Below are positions 17,844-25,833 of a stretch of 64,000 nt of DNA, piece by piece. The notes under the pieces are model-generated. The model did not search any database, had not been told where the DNA came from, and worked only from the letters and a program-made list of their open reading frames with translations. The number at the start of each line of letters is the position of its first letter. Position 1 is the stretch's first letter. The stretch is from positions 44,485-108,484 of the forward strand of contig JBEEJZ010000238.1 of the NCBI GenBank assembly GCA_041168905.1, written 5' to 3'. Both the position numbers and the translations under genes were made by a program. This DNA comes from JBEEJZ01 sp041168905. Lineage in GTDB: Bacteria > Pseudomonadota > Gammaproteobacteria > Burkholderiales > Burkholderiaceae_C.

Positions 17844-18435
17844 TCAACGAGCGACGGTGTTCAACGCAGGTGCCAATGCCACCCGCAATCGATCGACGAT
17901 GACGGGCAAAGGCTCCGGGAGGACTTCGTTCTCCTTGAGAAACGCCAGCTACAGCTTCTGCCGAGAGGTATCGTGCGCAAACTCGTCTGTCAGGCCGACC
18001 GGCAGCGCATCAGGAGCGGCCATGCCGCGCCGCTCGAAGGTGGCCTTGACCGCTTGAACCAGCAGATCGGTGTCCAGGGTCTCTCGTTCCAGCAGCACCG
18101 ACAGATCGAAGTAGTCCTTCAGACGGCTGTTGGTCATGCCCAGCAGGGCGATGGCGTGGAGCTTTTCCGCGATGACCGTGTACGTCGGGTAGGCCCGCAA
18201 CTTGGGCGCGGGAAGATCGTCCAGCAGGACCGGATAGACCGAATCTACCGGCGCAGGTGTGACGGCATCGCCGAAGCCGACATCGATCTGCGTGCTGCGA
18301 TTGGGTCAGACGGTAGAGGATGCGCTCCAGCGCAAAGCGCACCAGCACCTGGTTGAAATCGACCCCCTGTAATTTGGCGACGTTGAGCAGACGCGCACGG
18401 ACGGACGCGGCGACGTTTGGATTGGCGGGGGTCAT
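17844..18435 (-). pseudogene. AbiEii-type nucleotidyltransferase toxin, internally deleted and interrupted
   Basis: The N-terminus (NVAASVRARLLNVAKLQGVDF and ALERILYRLTQSQHADR, to about 18300) is a normal AbiEii start. It is then joined, out of frame, to the late part QIDVGFGDAVTPAPV...LRAYPTYTVIAEKLHAI...NSRLKDYFDL. The central segment that carries the catalytic GS and DxD-type motifs is missing. A TAG at 17949-17951 also interrupts the remaining frame, which otherwise continues KENEVLPEPLPVIVDRLR to a TGA at 17844. Deletion, frameshift and stop all point to a dead toxin. The start overlaps the antitoxin stop by four bases, as in intact AbiE operons. Confidence 0.85.
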
Positions 18436-19037
18436 CCGATGCTCTCCAAGTAGGGCCGCATCACGTTAGCCACGCGGCAGACTTGGGCGTTGCGCCAGAT
18501 GTCATCGACCGATACCAAGTTGCCGGCCCGGGCGTCCTTCAGGGCCTCCAGCGCCACGTCCAGGCCGATCTTGTTGCGGTGCTTGAAACAGTCTGCGACG
18601 GTCTTGGCAACGCCGTACACACGGAGCGTGACGCCATCGCATTCAACTTCCTCGATGCCCGCCGTGTAGGCTTCGCCCGTGAACTGCACCATCTTGATCG
18701 GTGGATAGTCGAACCGTGGGGCGTGGCTGCCGCGCGGCATGGCGATCCAGACTTGGCGCGGCAGTTGGGTGGTCAGCTCGTGGAACTGCAGCGCAGTGAG
18801 CAGGCAAAACACGGCTTGCGGCACCTTGGTGGCGACGGTCACGAGACTCTCATGTTCGGACCCCTGGGACTCCGGCAGGCGGTACAGGCCACGGCCAATC
18901 TTCTCCAGCAGCCCAGCGGCGGTCAGACGCGTCAGGACGACCCGGGGCGCACCGATGGTGTCCAGATCGCTGGCGCGCAGCAGCCCCTTCTGGCTGGCCA
19001 GACCGAGGACGCGCTGGGTATGGGTGTCGGTGAGCAT
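18432..19037 (-). CDS. AbiEi family antitoxin / transcriptional regulator
   Basis: A 201-residue protein with an N-terminal winged helix (about residues 5-55, VLGLASQKGLLRASDLDTIG then LTRLTAAGLLEKIGRGLY) and the AbiEi C-terminal domain with KTVADCFKHRNKIGLDVALEALKD. In type IV AbiE systems this protein represses its own operon and counteracts the AbiEii nucleotidyltransferase. The frame is intact although its toxin partner is broken. A 7-bp inverted repeat 24 bases upstream is the likely autoregulatory site. Confidence 0.88.
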   Translation of the reverse strand: MLTDTHTQRVLGLASQKGLLRASDLDTIGAPRVVLTRLTAAGLLEKIGRGLYRLPESQGSEHESLVTVATKVPQAVFCLLTALQFHELTTQLPRQVWIAMPRGSHAPRFDYPPIKMVQFTGEAYTAGIEEVECDGVTLRVYGVAKTVADCFKHRNKIGLDVALEALKDARAGNLVSVDDIWRNAQVCRVANVMRPYLESIG

Positions 19038-19060
19038 GGCTGGATTATGTTCCGTTTATA

Positions 19061-19082
19061 CGTCGAATGTAATATTTCGACG
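19061..19082 (-). promoter_or_regulatory. Inverted repeat upstream of the AbiEi gene
   Basis: CGTCGAA (19061-19067) and TTCGACG (19076-19082) are perfect inverted arms 8 bases apart, 24 bases upstream of the AbiEi start. AbiEi proteins are known to autorepress by binding inverted repeats in this position; the match here is inferred. Confidence 0.5.
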
Positions 19083-19269
19083 AAAAACAGGAACTACCTC
19101 GTAGTGCCGTGTTCGGTTCCCATTTTGGAGATCAAACCGCAGGCCGTTGCAGCTCGAACCAGCGAGGAAGTGCAACACCAAGACGACACATGAAACGCAT
19201 TCTCAGAAACAAAATAAATGCTATATTTATATCAATAAACGTGTATTTTTCGAATTAAAAGATACCATC

Positions 19270-19572
19270 ATGTCCACTGATCGACCTCTCAACTTTTTGT
19301 TGCCTGAGGACTTCGCACGTCAACTAGGCGTCTTGGCTCGGGAAAGACGTCTGGCCAGCAACCTGTCTCGGGAAACGCTGGCTGGGCGCTCGGGCGTGCC
19401 GGCGCCCACCCTACGTAAGTTCGAGACCACGGGCGCGATTAGCCTCATCGGGCTTCTGCGTCTGGCCGATGGGCTGGACTGCCTGGATGACTTCAAGGCA
19501 TTGTTTCCTCGAAAGCCTGTCATGACCATGGAAGAGTTTGTCGCCCCAACGCGTCAGCGAGGCCGCAAGTGA
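19270..19572 (+). CDS. HipB-like helix-turn-helix antitoxin/regulator
   Basis: A 100-residue protein with a helix-turn-helix at about residues 30-75 (NLSRETLAGRSGVPAPTLRKFE...GAISLIGLLRLADGL), the layout seen in HipB-type regulators upstream of hipA. ATG 19270 begins MSTDRPLNFL. The 80 bases upstream are strikingly AT-rich for this genome and should hold the promoter. The stop overlaps the next start as GTGA, so the genes are coupled. It likely binds its own promoter and neutralises the HipA-type kinase encoded downstream. Confidence 0.8.
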   Translation: MSTDRPLNFLLPEDFARQLGVLARERRLASNLSRETLAGRSGVPAPTLRKFETTGAISLIGLLRLADGLDCLDDFKALFPRKPVMTMEEFVAPTRQRGRK

Positions 19573-19871
19573 ACGCATTGCTTCATGTCCGATGCGCCGG
19601 GGATGCTGTTGGCGTTCTTGCGCAGAACAGGGGAGAAATTCGGTTTCAGTACGACAAAGGCTGGCTAACCCATGGCTTTGATCTGGCGCCCGGGTCCATG
19701 AAGTTTGATGCGCTTGCAAACCTTGCGCCCCGGTCCGTTTTTGCTGGACTTCACGGTCCGTTCAATGATTCGCTGCCAGACGGATGGGGGCTGCTGCTGA
19801 TGGAGCGTGCCTTGAAGCAGCACAACAATCTGGATCCAGCGGACATCACGCCTTTGCATCGATTGGCTTAA
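19569..19871 (+). CDS. HipS-like / HipA N-terminal subdomain protein (hipA split by TAA)
   Basis: A 100-residue product that equals N-subdomain 1 of HipA: HVRCAGDAVGVLAQNRG, then FNDSLPDGWGLLLMERAL. It starts at a GTG overlapping the hipB stop and ends at a TAA (19869-19871) just after HRLA. Uninterrupted HipA proteins of this kind continue Y-IGSRGMGALEY; here the Tyr codon position is TAA and the same frame resumes with IGSRGMGALEY. Either this is a recent nonsense mutation in hipA, or it is a genuine three-gene HipB-HipS-HipT arrangement, in which HipS is exactly this subdomain. Confidence 0.75.
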   Translation: MNALLHVRCAGDAVGVLAQNRGEIRFQYDKGWLTHGFDLAPGSMKFDALANLAPRSVFAGLHGPFNDSLPDGWGLLLMERALKQHNNLDPADITPLHRLA

Positions 19872-19886
19872 ATCGGAAGCCGTGGG

Positions 19887-20825
19887 ATGGGTGCTCTTGA
19901 GTATTACCCTGAGTTGCTGCCTGACTATGACGGCAGACTGATCGACTTGGCAATGATCGCGGAACAAACCGAGCAGTTTTTGCAAGGTGAGTCAGTGGAC
20001 GTTCTTGAGGAGTTGCGCATTTGTGGGGGCTCTCCTGGTGGTGCACGTCCGAAAGTCACGGTGGCGTTTTCTGAGGACATGAGAGTCTGTATTTCCGGCT
20101 TTGGTGATCTACCTGCCAACTATTCCCACTGGATGGTGAAGTTCCGCAACGACGATCGGAACGGTGCAGGTGACCCCGTGGACATTGGCAGGCAGGAAAT
20201 GGCCTACGCTGACATGGCCAGGGAGGCGGGACTCGACATGCCTCGTACGCACCTGCTGGAATTGAAGGTCAGGGGCCGAGAGGAGGCCTACTTTGCCGTG
20301 CAGCGCTTTGATCGCATCGGTGCGCGCGAGGTCCATTTCCTGTCACTGGCAGGGTACGCCTACGCCAGCCACCGCGAGCCCTGCCTGGATTACAGCAGCG
20401 GCGTGCTGGCCGCAACACGCAAACTCACCAAGTCCGACGATGAAGTCGCAATGGCTTATCGACTGATGCTCTTCAATGTCTTGGCCCATAACAAGGACGA
20501 CCATTCGAAGAACTTTGCCTATTTGCTGGACCCCTTGAAGCAGTCGTGGCGGCTGGCTCCTGCGTATGACCTGACGTTTAACCGAGGCCTGTCCAACCAG
20601 CACACTACATCCATCAACGGTGCAGGTAATCCCGTGTTGAAGGATCTGAAACAGGTTGCGGCGGACCGGGGCGTGAGGCGCTGGCAAGAAATGCTTGATC
20701 AGGTGCGGGCAGCTGTAGCCAAATGGCCAATGTTTGCCAAGGAATACGATCTGAGCAGCATGCGGACCAGGGACATCACCAGGGATTTGCAAGCCGTGGA
20801 TCGGGAGTGCCGGGCGGGAGGTTGA
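19887..20825 (+). CDS. HipA kinase domain protein (HipT-like, split from the N-terminal subdomain)
   Basis: A 312-residue serine/threonine kinase of the HipA family. The Gly-rich loop GGSPGGARPKV (about residues 48-58) carries the serine that HipA kinases autophosphorylate. The catalytic loop AHNKDDHSKN and the metal-binding APAYDLTF are intact, so the kinase core looks functional. ATG 19887 is five codons after the TAA that ends the upstream piece, in the same frame. GGAAG at 19875-19879 is seven bases before it, a good ribosome site, so reinitiation is plausible. HipA kinases inactivate aminoacyl-tRNA synthetases and cause dormancy; the target here is unknown. Confidence 0.75.
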   Translation: MGALEYYPELLPDYDGRLIDLAMIAEQTEQFLQGESVDVLEELRICGGSPGGARPKVTVAFSEDMRVCISGFGDLPANYSHWMVKFRNDDRNGAGDPVDIGRQEMAYADMAREAGLDMPRTHLLELKVRGREEAYFAVQRFDRIGAREVHFLSLAGYAYASHREPCLDYSSGVLAATRKLTKSDDEVAMAYRLMLFNVLAHNKDDHSKNFAYLLDPLKQSWRLAPAYDLTFNRGLSNQHTTSINGAGNPVLKDLKQVAADRGVRRWQEMLDQVRAAVAKWPMFAKEYDLSSMRTRDITRDLQAVDRECRAGG

Positions 20826-20925
20826 AATTCAGGGAGGCAGTCACCTAAGAATCCATGAAAACGTTTGCCATCCCTTGGGGTCACTGCAATACGGATTGAG
20901 CCTACGGGTATCGGGCATGCCAACA

Positions 20926-21136
20926 AGGCTGGTCTGCTTTATGCCGAAACAATCTCACATCCCCCAGTCGGCTACGTAGGTTTTTGGAAGTCTCTCCCAA
21001 CTTCATAACCTGCCATGGTTTTCTTCATCTTTCGACGCCTGCCATCGAACTTGATGGCCCTGTTGGCGCTCACTAGCCTCAAGGCCGCCCAGGCACAAGG
21101 ACTGGCTGCCACAGCACTGCCCGTTCCCGTGCTGGC
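20926..21136 (+). repeat. Truncated copy of the dacB promoter and 5' coding region (copy A)
   Basis: This stretch is a diverged direct duplicate of 23064-23261. It shares GCTTTATGCCGAAACAATCT, the AGTCGGCTAC block, the CTCTCCCAAC block before the ATG, and the first 40 or so codons of dacB (MVFF..RRLP...LALTSL, AQAQGL). Homology stops near 21136, where unrelated sequence begins, so no functional dacB is encoded. It is either a tandem duplication remnant or the end of a foreign dacB allele brought in with the adjacent fic/hsdR DNA. Confidence 0.85.
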
Positions 21137-21301
21137 ATCCAGGGCTTTGGCCAGGGGGTCCAGCACCGTGCTTTTGGCGTTGGCACCGTTCAGGGCGCGA
21201 AGCTTGTCGTACTGACCAGGGGCGCCAACTTGCCAGCCGCTGGCTGCCAGTTGCTCGACGATGTGGCGCTCCAGTTCACATTCGTGGTGGATGTGGCTCA
21301 T
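20972..21301 (-). pseudogene. Type I restriction subunit HsdR, N-terminal fragment
   Basis: The first 36 or so residues (MSHIHHECELERHIVEQLAA, then SGWQVGAPGQYDKLRAL) match the start of type I restriction R subunits. The frame then leaves the family and reads antisense through the truncated dacB copy to a stop at 20972, so about 95 percent of HsdR is absent. Its start overlaps the stop of the fic gene as ATGA, the order seen in type I restriction operons that carry a fic gene. The call rests on a short N-terminal match. Confidence 0.55.
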
Positions 21302-22863
21302 TCGGTGTCCTCCCCTTCGGAGTCAAATGCGGCTCGCACCGCCCCGATGATTTTTTCTTGCAGGTCAAAAAATGTCCCGTCTTCTTTGAATATCTGTGGC
21401 AACGTTTTACGCAGCTTGTTGCTCACTGCCCAGTTTTCTTGGTGCAAGGACCGGATGATGCGGTCTGCGTCAGCGTCGGGCATTTCTACCACGGCTTTCA
21501 ATGCCTTCAGTGCTGCATCGTACTGGCGCAACAGCTGTGCTTCTTCGGCCATTTTGTGCTCAACCGTCTGGCGCAGCACCGCGCTGAGGTAGCGCACTTG
21601 CTGGGTCAAGTCCGTATAGCGCCACGCGTGCTGGGCATCTTGGGCTTGCAAAAATTCAAAATTAGTTTCCACTCCATCGGGGCAGGTGCGCCTCTGACCA
21701 AAGCAGTAGGCATCGGCGTAGAGGCGCATGAAAGGCTTGGAAAACTGCTCCAGTGCCGCGTCGTAGTCTGCACGCCCCCTGGCGCTGCCTGCAATGGTTG
21801 CTGACACCGGAACAATCAGGTTGATGGGCACCGCTTTGTCGGCAGCCAACAGGTGGTTGATGAGGAAGCGGTGCAGGCGCCCATTGCCATCGGCCAGGGG
21901 GTGCAGGTACACAAAGGCAAACGACACCGCGGCCGCCCGGGCCACAGGGTTGGCACCACGGGTTTTAGCTTCGTATGCCTTGAGGGCCGTCAACATGTCG
22001 GCCACCATAGCCCCGTCGGGGGCAATGTAGTGCACCACCTGCGCCCTGAAGCTGTTTTCGCCCACAAACACGGGCGATTGGCGTATGCCCACCCGCAGCG
22101 CACGTTCACCCAGCACTGCCTTTTGCAAGGTCAGTAAAGCATCCGGTGTCAGCGGGTCTTCCATGCGCCCGCTAAATTCACTGATTGCTGCCGCAAAGCG
22201 CTTGACGCGGTCAGCCTGGTCGGCTTCGTGCTCAATCGCAAAGCTAGCCCGCGATTCTTTGAAAGTGAGCCACGCGGCACTGCGCAACAACAGCTCGGGG
22301 CCATAGGTGTCGTCCAGGGCCTGTACGCCTGCAGCCACATCAAACAGCCAACCGCGCTCAGCCTCTGGCCCCAGGTACACCATAGGACTAAACGCGGGGG
22401 TGCCTGGCAGATTATTGTTGACGCGCCAACGGCGAATCCGCTCTGGCTTCTGGGCCGTAAAGTACAAGCTCGCATCCAGGGCTTCCACATAAGCCACGTT
22501 GGCCGCCGTGTCGGGCACGGGCAATGTTCGGCCGGTGAACCATTCGTATAAAAACGCCGTGCGGCGAGCGTAACGACCCGTGGGTTCGTCTTGTACCCAC
22601 GCAGCCAACTCTGCAGGGGCGATGCGCTCAAACAAGCGCGACAAAAACTCCAAGTTCAGCCTCTCGTACTTCAGGCCAAATTCAAAGTGGCCCCGGAAGT
22701 TGTCAGCGGGTTGGTACTGCGCTGGCCACGTCAGCGTTTCTCCCTGTGGCGTGATGGCCCGCTGGCGCACAGCCCCCAGCCGGCTGCGACTAAACAAAGG
22801 CTGCACCAGCGCAATGCCATGCTGCTGCGCCAAGCGCTGAAAACCCAATAAAGTGTCTGACAT
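21298..22863 (-). CDS. Fic family protein (restriction-operon type)
   Basis: A 521-residue Fic-domain enzyme. The catalytic motif HPLADGNGRLHRF fits HPFx[D/E]GNGR except for Leu at the third position, and keeps the histidine, the anion-hole Gly-Asn-Gly and the Arg. Upstream, SFAIEH resembles the inhibitory helix motif [S/T]xxxE[G/N] with His in the last place. Fic proteins transfer AMP or other phosphate-containing groups to proteins. Long versions like this often lie inside type I restriction operons, and the HsdR fragment directly downstream fits that. ATG 22863 is chosen over the TTG two codons upstream. The AT-rich 22864-22980 segment should contain its promoter. Confidence 0.85.
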   Translation of the reverse strand: MSDTLLGFQRLAQQHGIALVQPLFSRSRLGAVRQRAITPQGETLTWPAQYQPADNFRGHFEFGLKYERLNLEFLSRLFERIAPAELAAWVQDEPTGRYARRTAFLYEWFTGRTLPVPDTAANVAYVEALDASLYFTAQKPERIRRWRVNNNLPGTPAFSPMVYLGPEAERGWLFDVAAGVQALDDTYGPELLLRSAAWLTFKESRASFAIEHEADQADRVKRFAAAISEFSGRMEDPLTPDALLTLQKAVLGERALRVGIRQSPVFVGENSFRAQVVHYIAPDGAMVADMLTALKAYEAKTRGANPVARAAAVSFAFVYLHPLADGNGRLHRFLINHLLAADKAVPINLIVPVSATIAGSARGRADYDAALEQFSKPFMRLYADAYCFGQRRTCPDGVETNFEFLQAQDAQHAWRYTDLTQQVRYLSAVLRQTVEHKMAEEAQLLRQYDAALKALKAVVEMPDADADRIIRSLHQENWAVSNKLRKTLPQIFKEDGTFFDLQEKIIGAVRAAFDSEGEDTE

Positions 22864-23063
22864 GACCAATTTTTGGATAAGTAGTCCACTATTTTGTTAT
22901 GGAAAACGAGTTTTTACGCTAAAACAATAAGAAATCAAAAATCCGACGCAGTTAGTCACAAATTTAAGCAGTGCCTACACAAGCCATGGCCGACATGCCT
23001 GAGGGTGCACCCAATAGACGGTTTTTTCCTGCGCGTCAGATGGTCAAGCCACACAGCCGTCGC

Positions 23064-23261
23064 AGGCTGATGTGCTTTATGCCGAAACAATCTCACCTCC
23101 CCAGTCGGCTACTTGGGTTGTGCAGGTCTCTCCCAACTCCATAATCCGCCATGGTTTTCTTCCTCTTAAGACGCCTGCCCGCCCTGTTGGCACTCACCAG
23201 CCTCACGGTCGCCCAGGCACAAGGACTGCCTGCCGCAGCACTGCCCGCTCCCGTGTTGGCA
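23064..23261 (+). repeat. dacB upstream and 5' coding region (copy B, functional)
   Basis: The intact partner of the repeat at 20926-21136. It includes the dacB leader, the ATG at 23151 and the signal-peptide codons. The two copies lie in the same orientation about 2.1 kb apart and enclose the HsdR fragment and the fic gene. Confidence 0.85.
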
Positions 23262-24647
23262 GCACTGGCGCAAGCCAAAGTGCCCCCCGATGCCGTGAGC
23301 ATGCTGGTGGTGGGCACCGACGCCAACAAAAGCCCGCTACTCAGCCACCGTGCCACCGCGCCCATGAACCCGGCTTCGGTCATGAAACTGGTCACCACCT
23401 ACGCCGGCTTGGATTTGCTGGGGCCGGCCTACAGCTGGCGCACGCCGGTGCTGCTAAGGGGCACGGTTCGCGACGGCACCCTGCTGGGCGATCTGCACCT
23501 GCGCGGCCAGGGTGACCCCAAGCTGGTGACCGAAAAACTGTGGCTGCTGCTGCGCCGCGTACAGGCCCTGGGCGTGCAGCGCATCAGCGGCGATATCGTG
23601 CTGGACCGCAGTGCCTTTGACCTGGGCACGCCCGACCCCGGCGCTTTTGATGGTGAGCCGCTCAAACCCTACAACGCCAGCGCCGACGCCCTGCTCATCA
23701 ACTACAAGTCCCTCGTCATCACCTTTGTGCCCGACCCGGCACGAGGCTTGGCACGCATTGCCTACGAGCCCGTGCTCGCTGGCGTGAGCCTGCCCGCCAG
23801 CGTACCGCTGAGCCAGGCCACGCCCACGGCGACAAGCTCCACCTCGGCGGGCTCAGCCGGCAGCTGCCCGGACTACCGGGGTCAGCTGAAGGCTGATTTC
23901 TCGAACCCTGCGCGCATCGTCTTCGCGGGCACTTATCCGATTGCGTGCGGCGAACGGCTGTGGCCGGTCGCCTACGCTGACCCGGTCAGCTTTGCCGGGC
24001 GCGCCGTGCAAGGCATGTGGCAGGAAATGGGCGGGCAACTGGGGGGCCGTGTGCGCGATGGTGCCTGGCCGACAGATCCACAGACTGGTGCACCACAGGA
24101 GGCGAGCTTCGAGCTCAGCTCACCGCCTTTGGCAGAGGTCATCAGGGACATCAACAAATACAGCAACAACGTGATGGCCCAGCAACTGTTCCTCAGTCTG
24201 GCTTTCACCCCGGGACCCACCTCAAGCACGGCGGCCAACCCTGAAACGGCGCGGGTGCGGCTGGCCCAGTGGTGGCGCGAGCGCATGGGCGACGCACCCC
24301 TGCCGGTGCTGGACAACGGTTCGGGCCTGTCGCGCCAGTCTCGTATCAGCGCCAGCGCCCTGACGCGCCTGCTGCAGGTGGCCTATGGCTCGCCCACCAT
24401 GCCCGAGTTGATGTCGTCGCTGCCGCTGGCAGGCGTGGATGGCACGCTCAAGCGCAGCCAGGTGGGTCCGCTGGGGGCGGCGCATCTTAAAACCGGCAGC
24501 CTGCGCGACGTCGCAGCAGCGGCAGGATATGTTTTGAGCGCCAGTGGTCAACGCTACGTTTTGGTGGCTATGATCAATCACCCTAATGCCAACATGGCCA
24601 AATCAGCCATCGATGCCTTGACCCGTTGGGTGATTCAAGACCATTGA
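23151..24647 (+). CDS. dacB: D-alanyl-D-alanine carboxypeptidase/endopeptidase (PBP4 type)
   Basis: A 498-residue periplasmic penicillin-binding protein of family S13. The signal peptide ends near AQAQ (residue 24). The three active-site motifs are present: SVMK at residues 76-79, SNN in NKYSNNVMAQQL and KTG in LKTGSLRD. It trims or cross-link-cleaves peptidoglycan stem peptides. Its promoter region and first codons are duplicated 2.1 kb upstream. The stop is four bases before the next gene. Confidence 0.93.
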   Translation: MVFFLLRRLPALLALTSLTVAQAQGLPAAALPAPVLAALAQAKVPPDAVSMLVVGTDANKSPLLSHRATAPMNPASVMKLVTTYAGLDLLGPAYSWRTPVLLRGTVRDGTLLGDLHLRGQGDPKLVTEKLWLLLRRVQALGVQRISGDIVLDRSAFDLGTPDPGAFDGEPLKPYNASADALLINYKSLVITFVPDPARGLARIAYEPVLAGVSLPASVPLSQATPTATSSTSAGSAGSCPDYRGQLKADFSNPARIVFAGTYPIACGERLWPVAYADPVSFAGRAVQGMWQEMGGQLGGRVRDGAWPTDPQTGAPQEASFELSSPPLAEVIRDINKYSNNVMAQQLFLSLAFTPGPTSSTAANPETARVRLAQWWRERMGDAPLPVLDNGSGLSRQSRISASALTRLLQVAYGSPTMPELMSSLPLAGVDGTLKRSQVGPLGAAHLKTGSLRDVAAAAGYVLSASGQRYVLVAMINHPNANMAKSAIDALTRWVIQDH

Positions 24648-24651
24648 ACCC

Positions 24652-25833
24652 ATGTCCTCGCCCACACCCAAAACGCGCCCCCACTGGATCGTCACCACGC
24701 ATTACAAGATGCGGACGGGGTCCTTTGGCATGGTCATGGTGTTTTTGGGCTCGCACCTCTACGCCGTGGAGGCCCCGCCCTGGGTCTGGGCGGTGGCTGT
24801 TCTGCATTTGCTGGTCTATCCGCACCTGATGTACCAGCGGGCGCGCCGCAATCCGGACCCGTTGCAGGCCGAGCTCAACAACCTGATCGTCGACAGTTTC
24901 TTGTTTGGCATGTGGACCGCCGCGCTTCAGTTCCCGCTGTGGATCACCTTCACCCTGCTGATGACCTCGACCATGAACAATGCCATCAGTCGTGGCGGCA
25001 GGGGCATCGCAATGGCTTTTTTGGCTTTTGGTCTGGGGACAGTACCTGTCTTCCTGGGCGCGGGGCTGCATTTTGAGCCTGACACCAGCGGCCTCACCAC
25101 CGGCCTGAGCATGTTGGGTATGGCTGGCTACCTCTTGTCGATCGGACACCTGGCCTATGGACGCAATCGTCAGTTGCGTGCGACCCGCCGCAAGATGCAG
25201 GCAGGCGAGGTGGCGCTGGGCGATGCCAACCGGGCACTGCAACAACAGCTCGACGAAATCAACACCTTGCAAGACCGCCTGAAAGAGCAAGCTTTGCGCG
25301 ACCCCTTGACCGATCTGTACAACCGGCGATTTCTCGACATCACCCTGGAACGCGAACTCAACCGCTGCAAGCGTGAGGGGCAGGCCTTGTGCCTGATGCT
25401 GATCGACATTGACCATTTCAAGCAGATCAACGACACCTATGGCCATCAGGCCGGTGATGAGGTGCTCAAAAACCTGGCCCACTTGCTGACCGAGAACGGA
25501 CGCAGTGGCGATGTCGCCTGCCGTTATGGCGGCGAGGAATTCCTGATCCTGCTACCCGGCATGCCAGCGCACATTGCCCGGGCCCGCGCAGAGCGCTGGC
25601 GCGCTGCCTTTGCTGCCAGCGAAACTGTTTTTGGTGAATTCCGTCTGAAAAACACGCTGTCCATCGGAATTGCCAACTATCCCGGCCATGGCACTACCCC
25701 CGACGCCCTGATCCGCAGCGCCGATCAGGCCATGTATCAGGCCAAATCCGCAGGACGCAACAAGGTCGTGACCTTTGCCGAGCCGGAGGCGGCGTTCGTT
25801 CAGACGGACGCCAAGACTTCAGGCACCGTTTAA
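24652..25833 (+). CDS. Diguanylate cyclase with MASE2 membrane sensor
   Basis: A 393-residue membrane protein. The MASE2-type N-terminus has several hydrophobic segments (to about residue 165) including LLVYPHLMYQRARRNPDPLQ and NNLIVDSFLFGMW. A short coiled linker (about 175-215) leads to a GGDEF domain with the active-site RYGGEEF. RSGD lies five residues before this, which is the product-inhibition I-site. It makes cyclic di-GMP, and the PilZ-cyclase at 6042-7097 is a possible local reader. It starts four bases after dacB and overlaps the convergent sua5 stop by four bases. Confidence 0.9.
   Translation: MSSPTPKTRPHWIVTTHYKMRTGSFGMVMVFLGSHLYAVEAPPWVWAVAVLHLLVYPHLMYQRARRNPDPLQAELNNLIVDSFLFGMWTAALQFPLWITFTLLMTSTMNNAISRGGRGIAMAFLAFGLGTVPVFLGAGLHFEPDTSGLTTGLSMLGMAGYLLSIGHLAYGRNRQLRATRRKMQAGEVALGDANRALQQQLDEINTLQDRLKEQALRDPLTDLYNRRFLDITLERELNRCKREGQALCLMLIDIDHFKQINDTYGHQAGDEVLKNLAHLLTENGRSGDVACRYGGEEFLILLPGMPAHIARARAERWRAAFAASETVFGEFRLKNTLSIGIANYPGHGTTPDALIRSADQAMYQAKSAGRNKVVTFAEPEAAFVQTDAKTSGTV

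Noticed and set aside
21015..21215. Small plus-strand gene starting like dacB
   Set aside because: It is the truncated 5' copy of dacB fused to unrelated sequence; only the first 40 or so codons are homologous.
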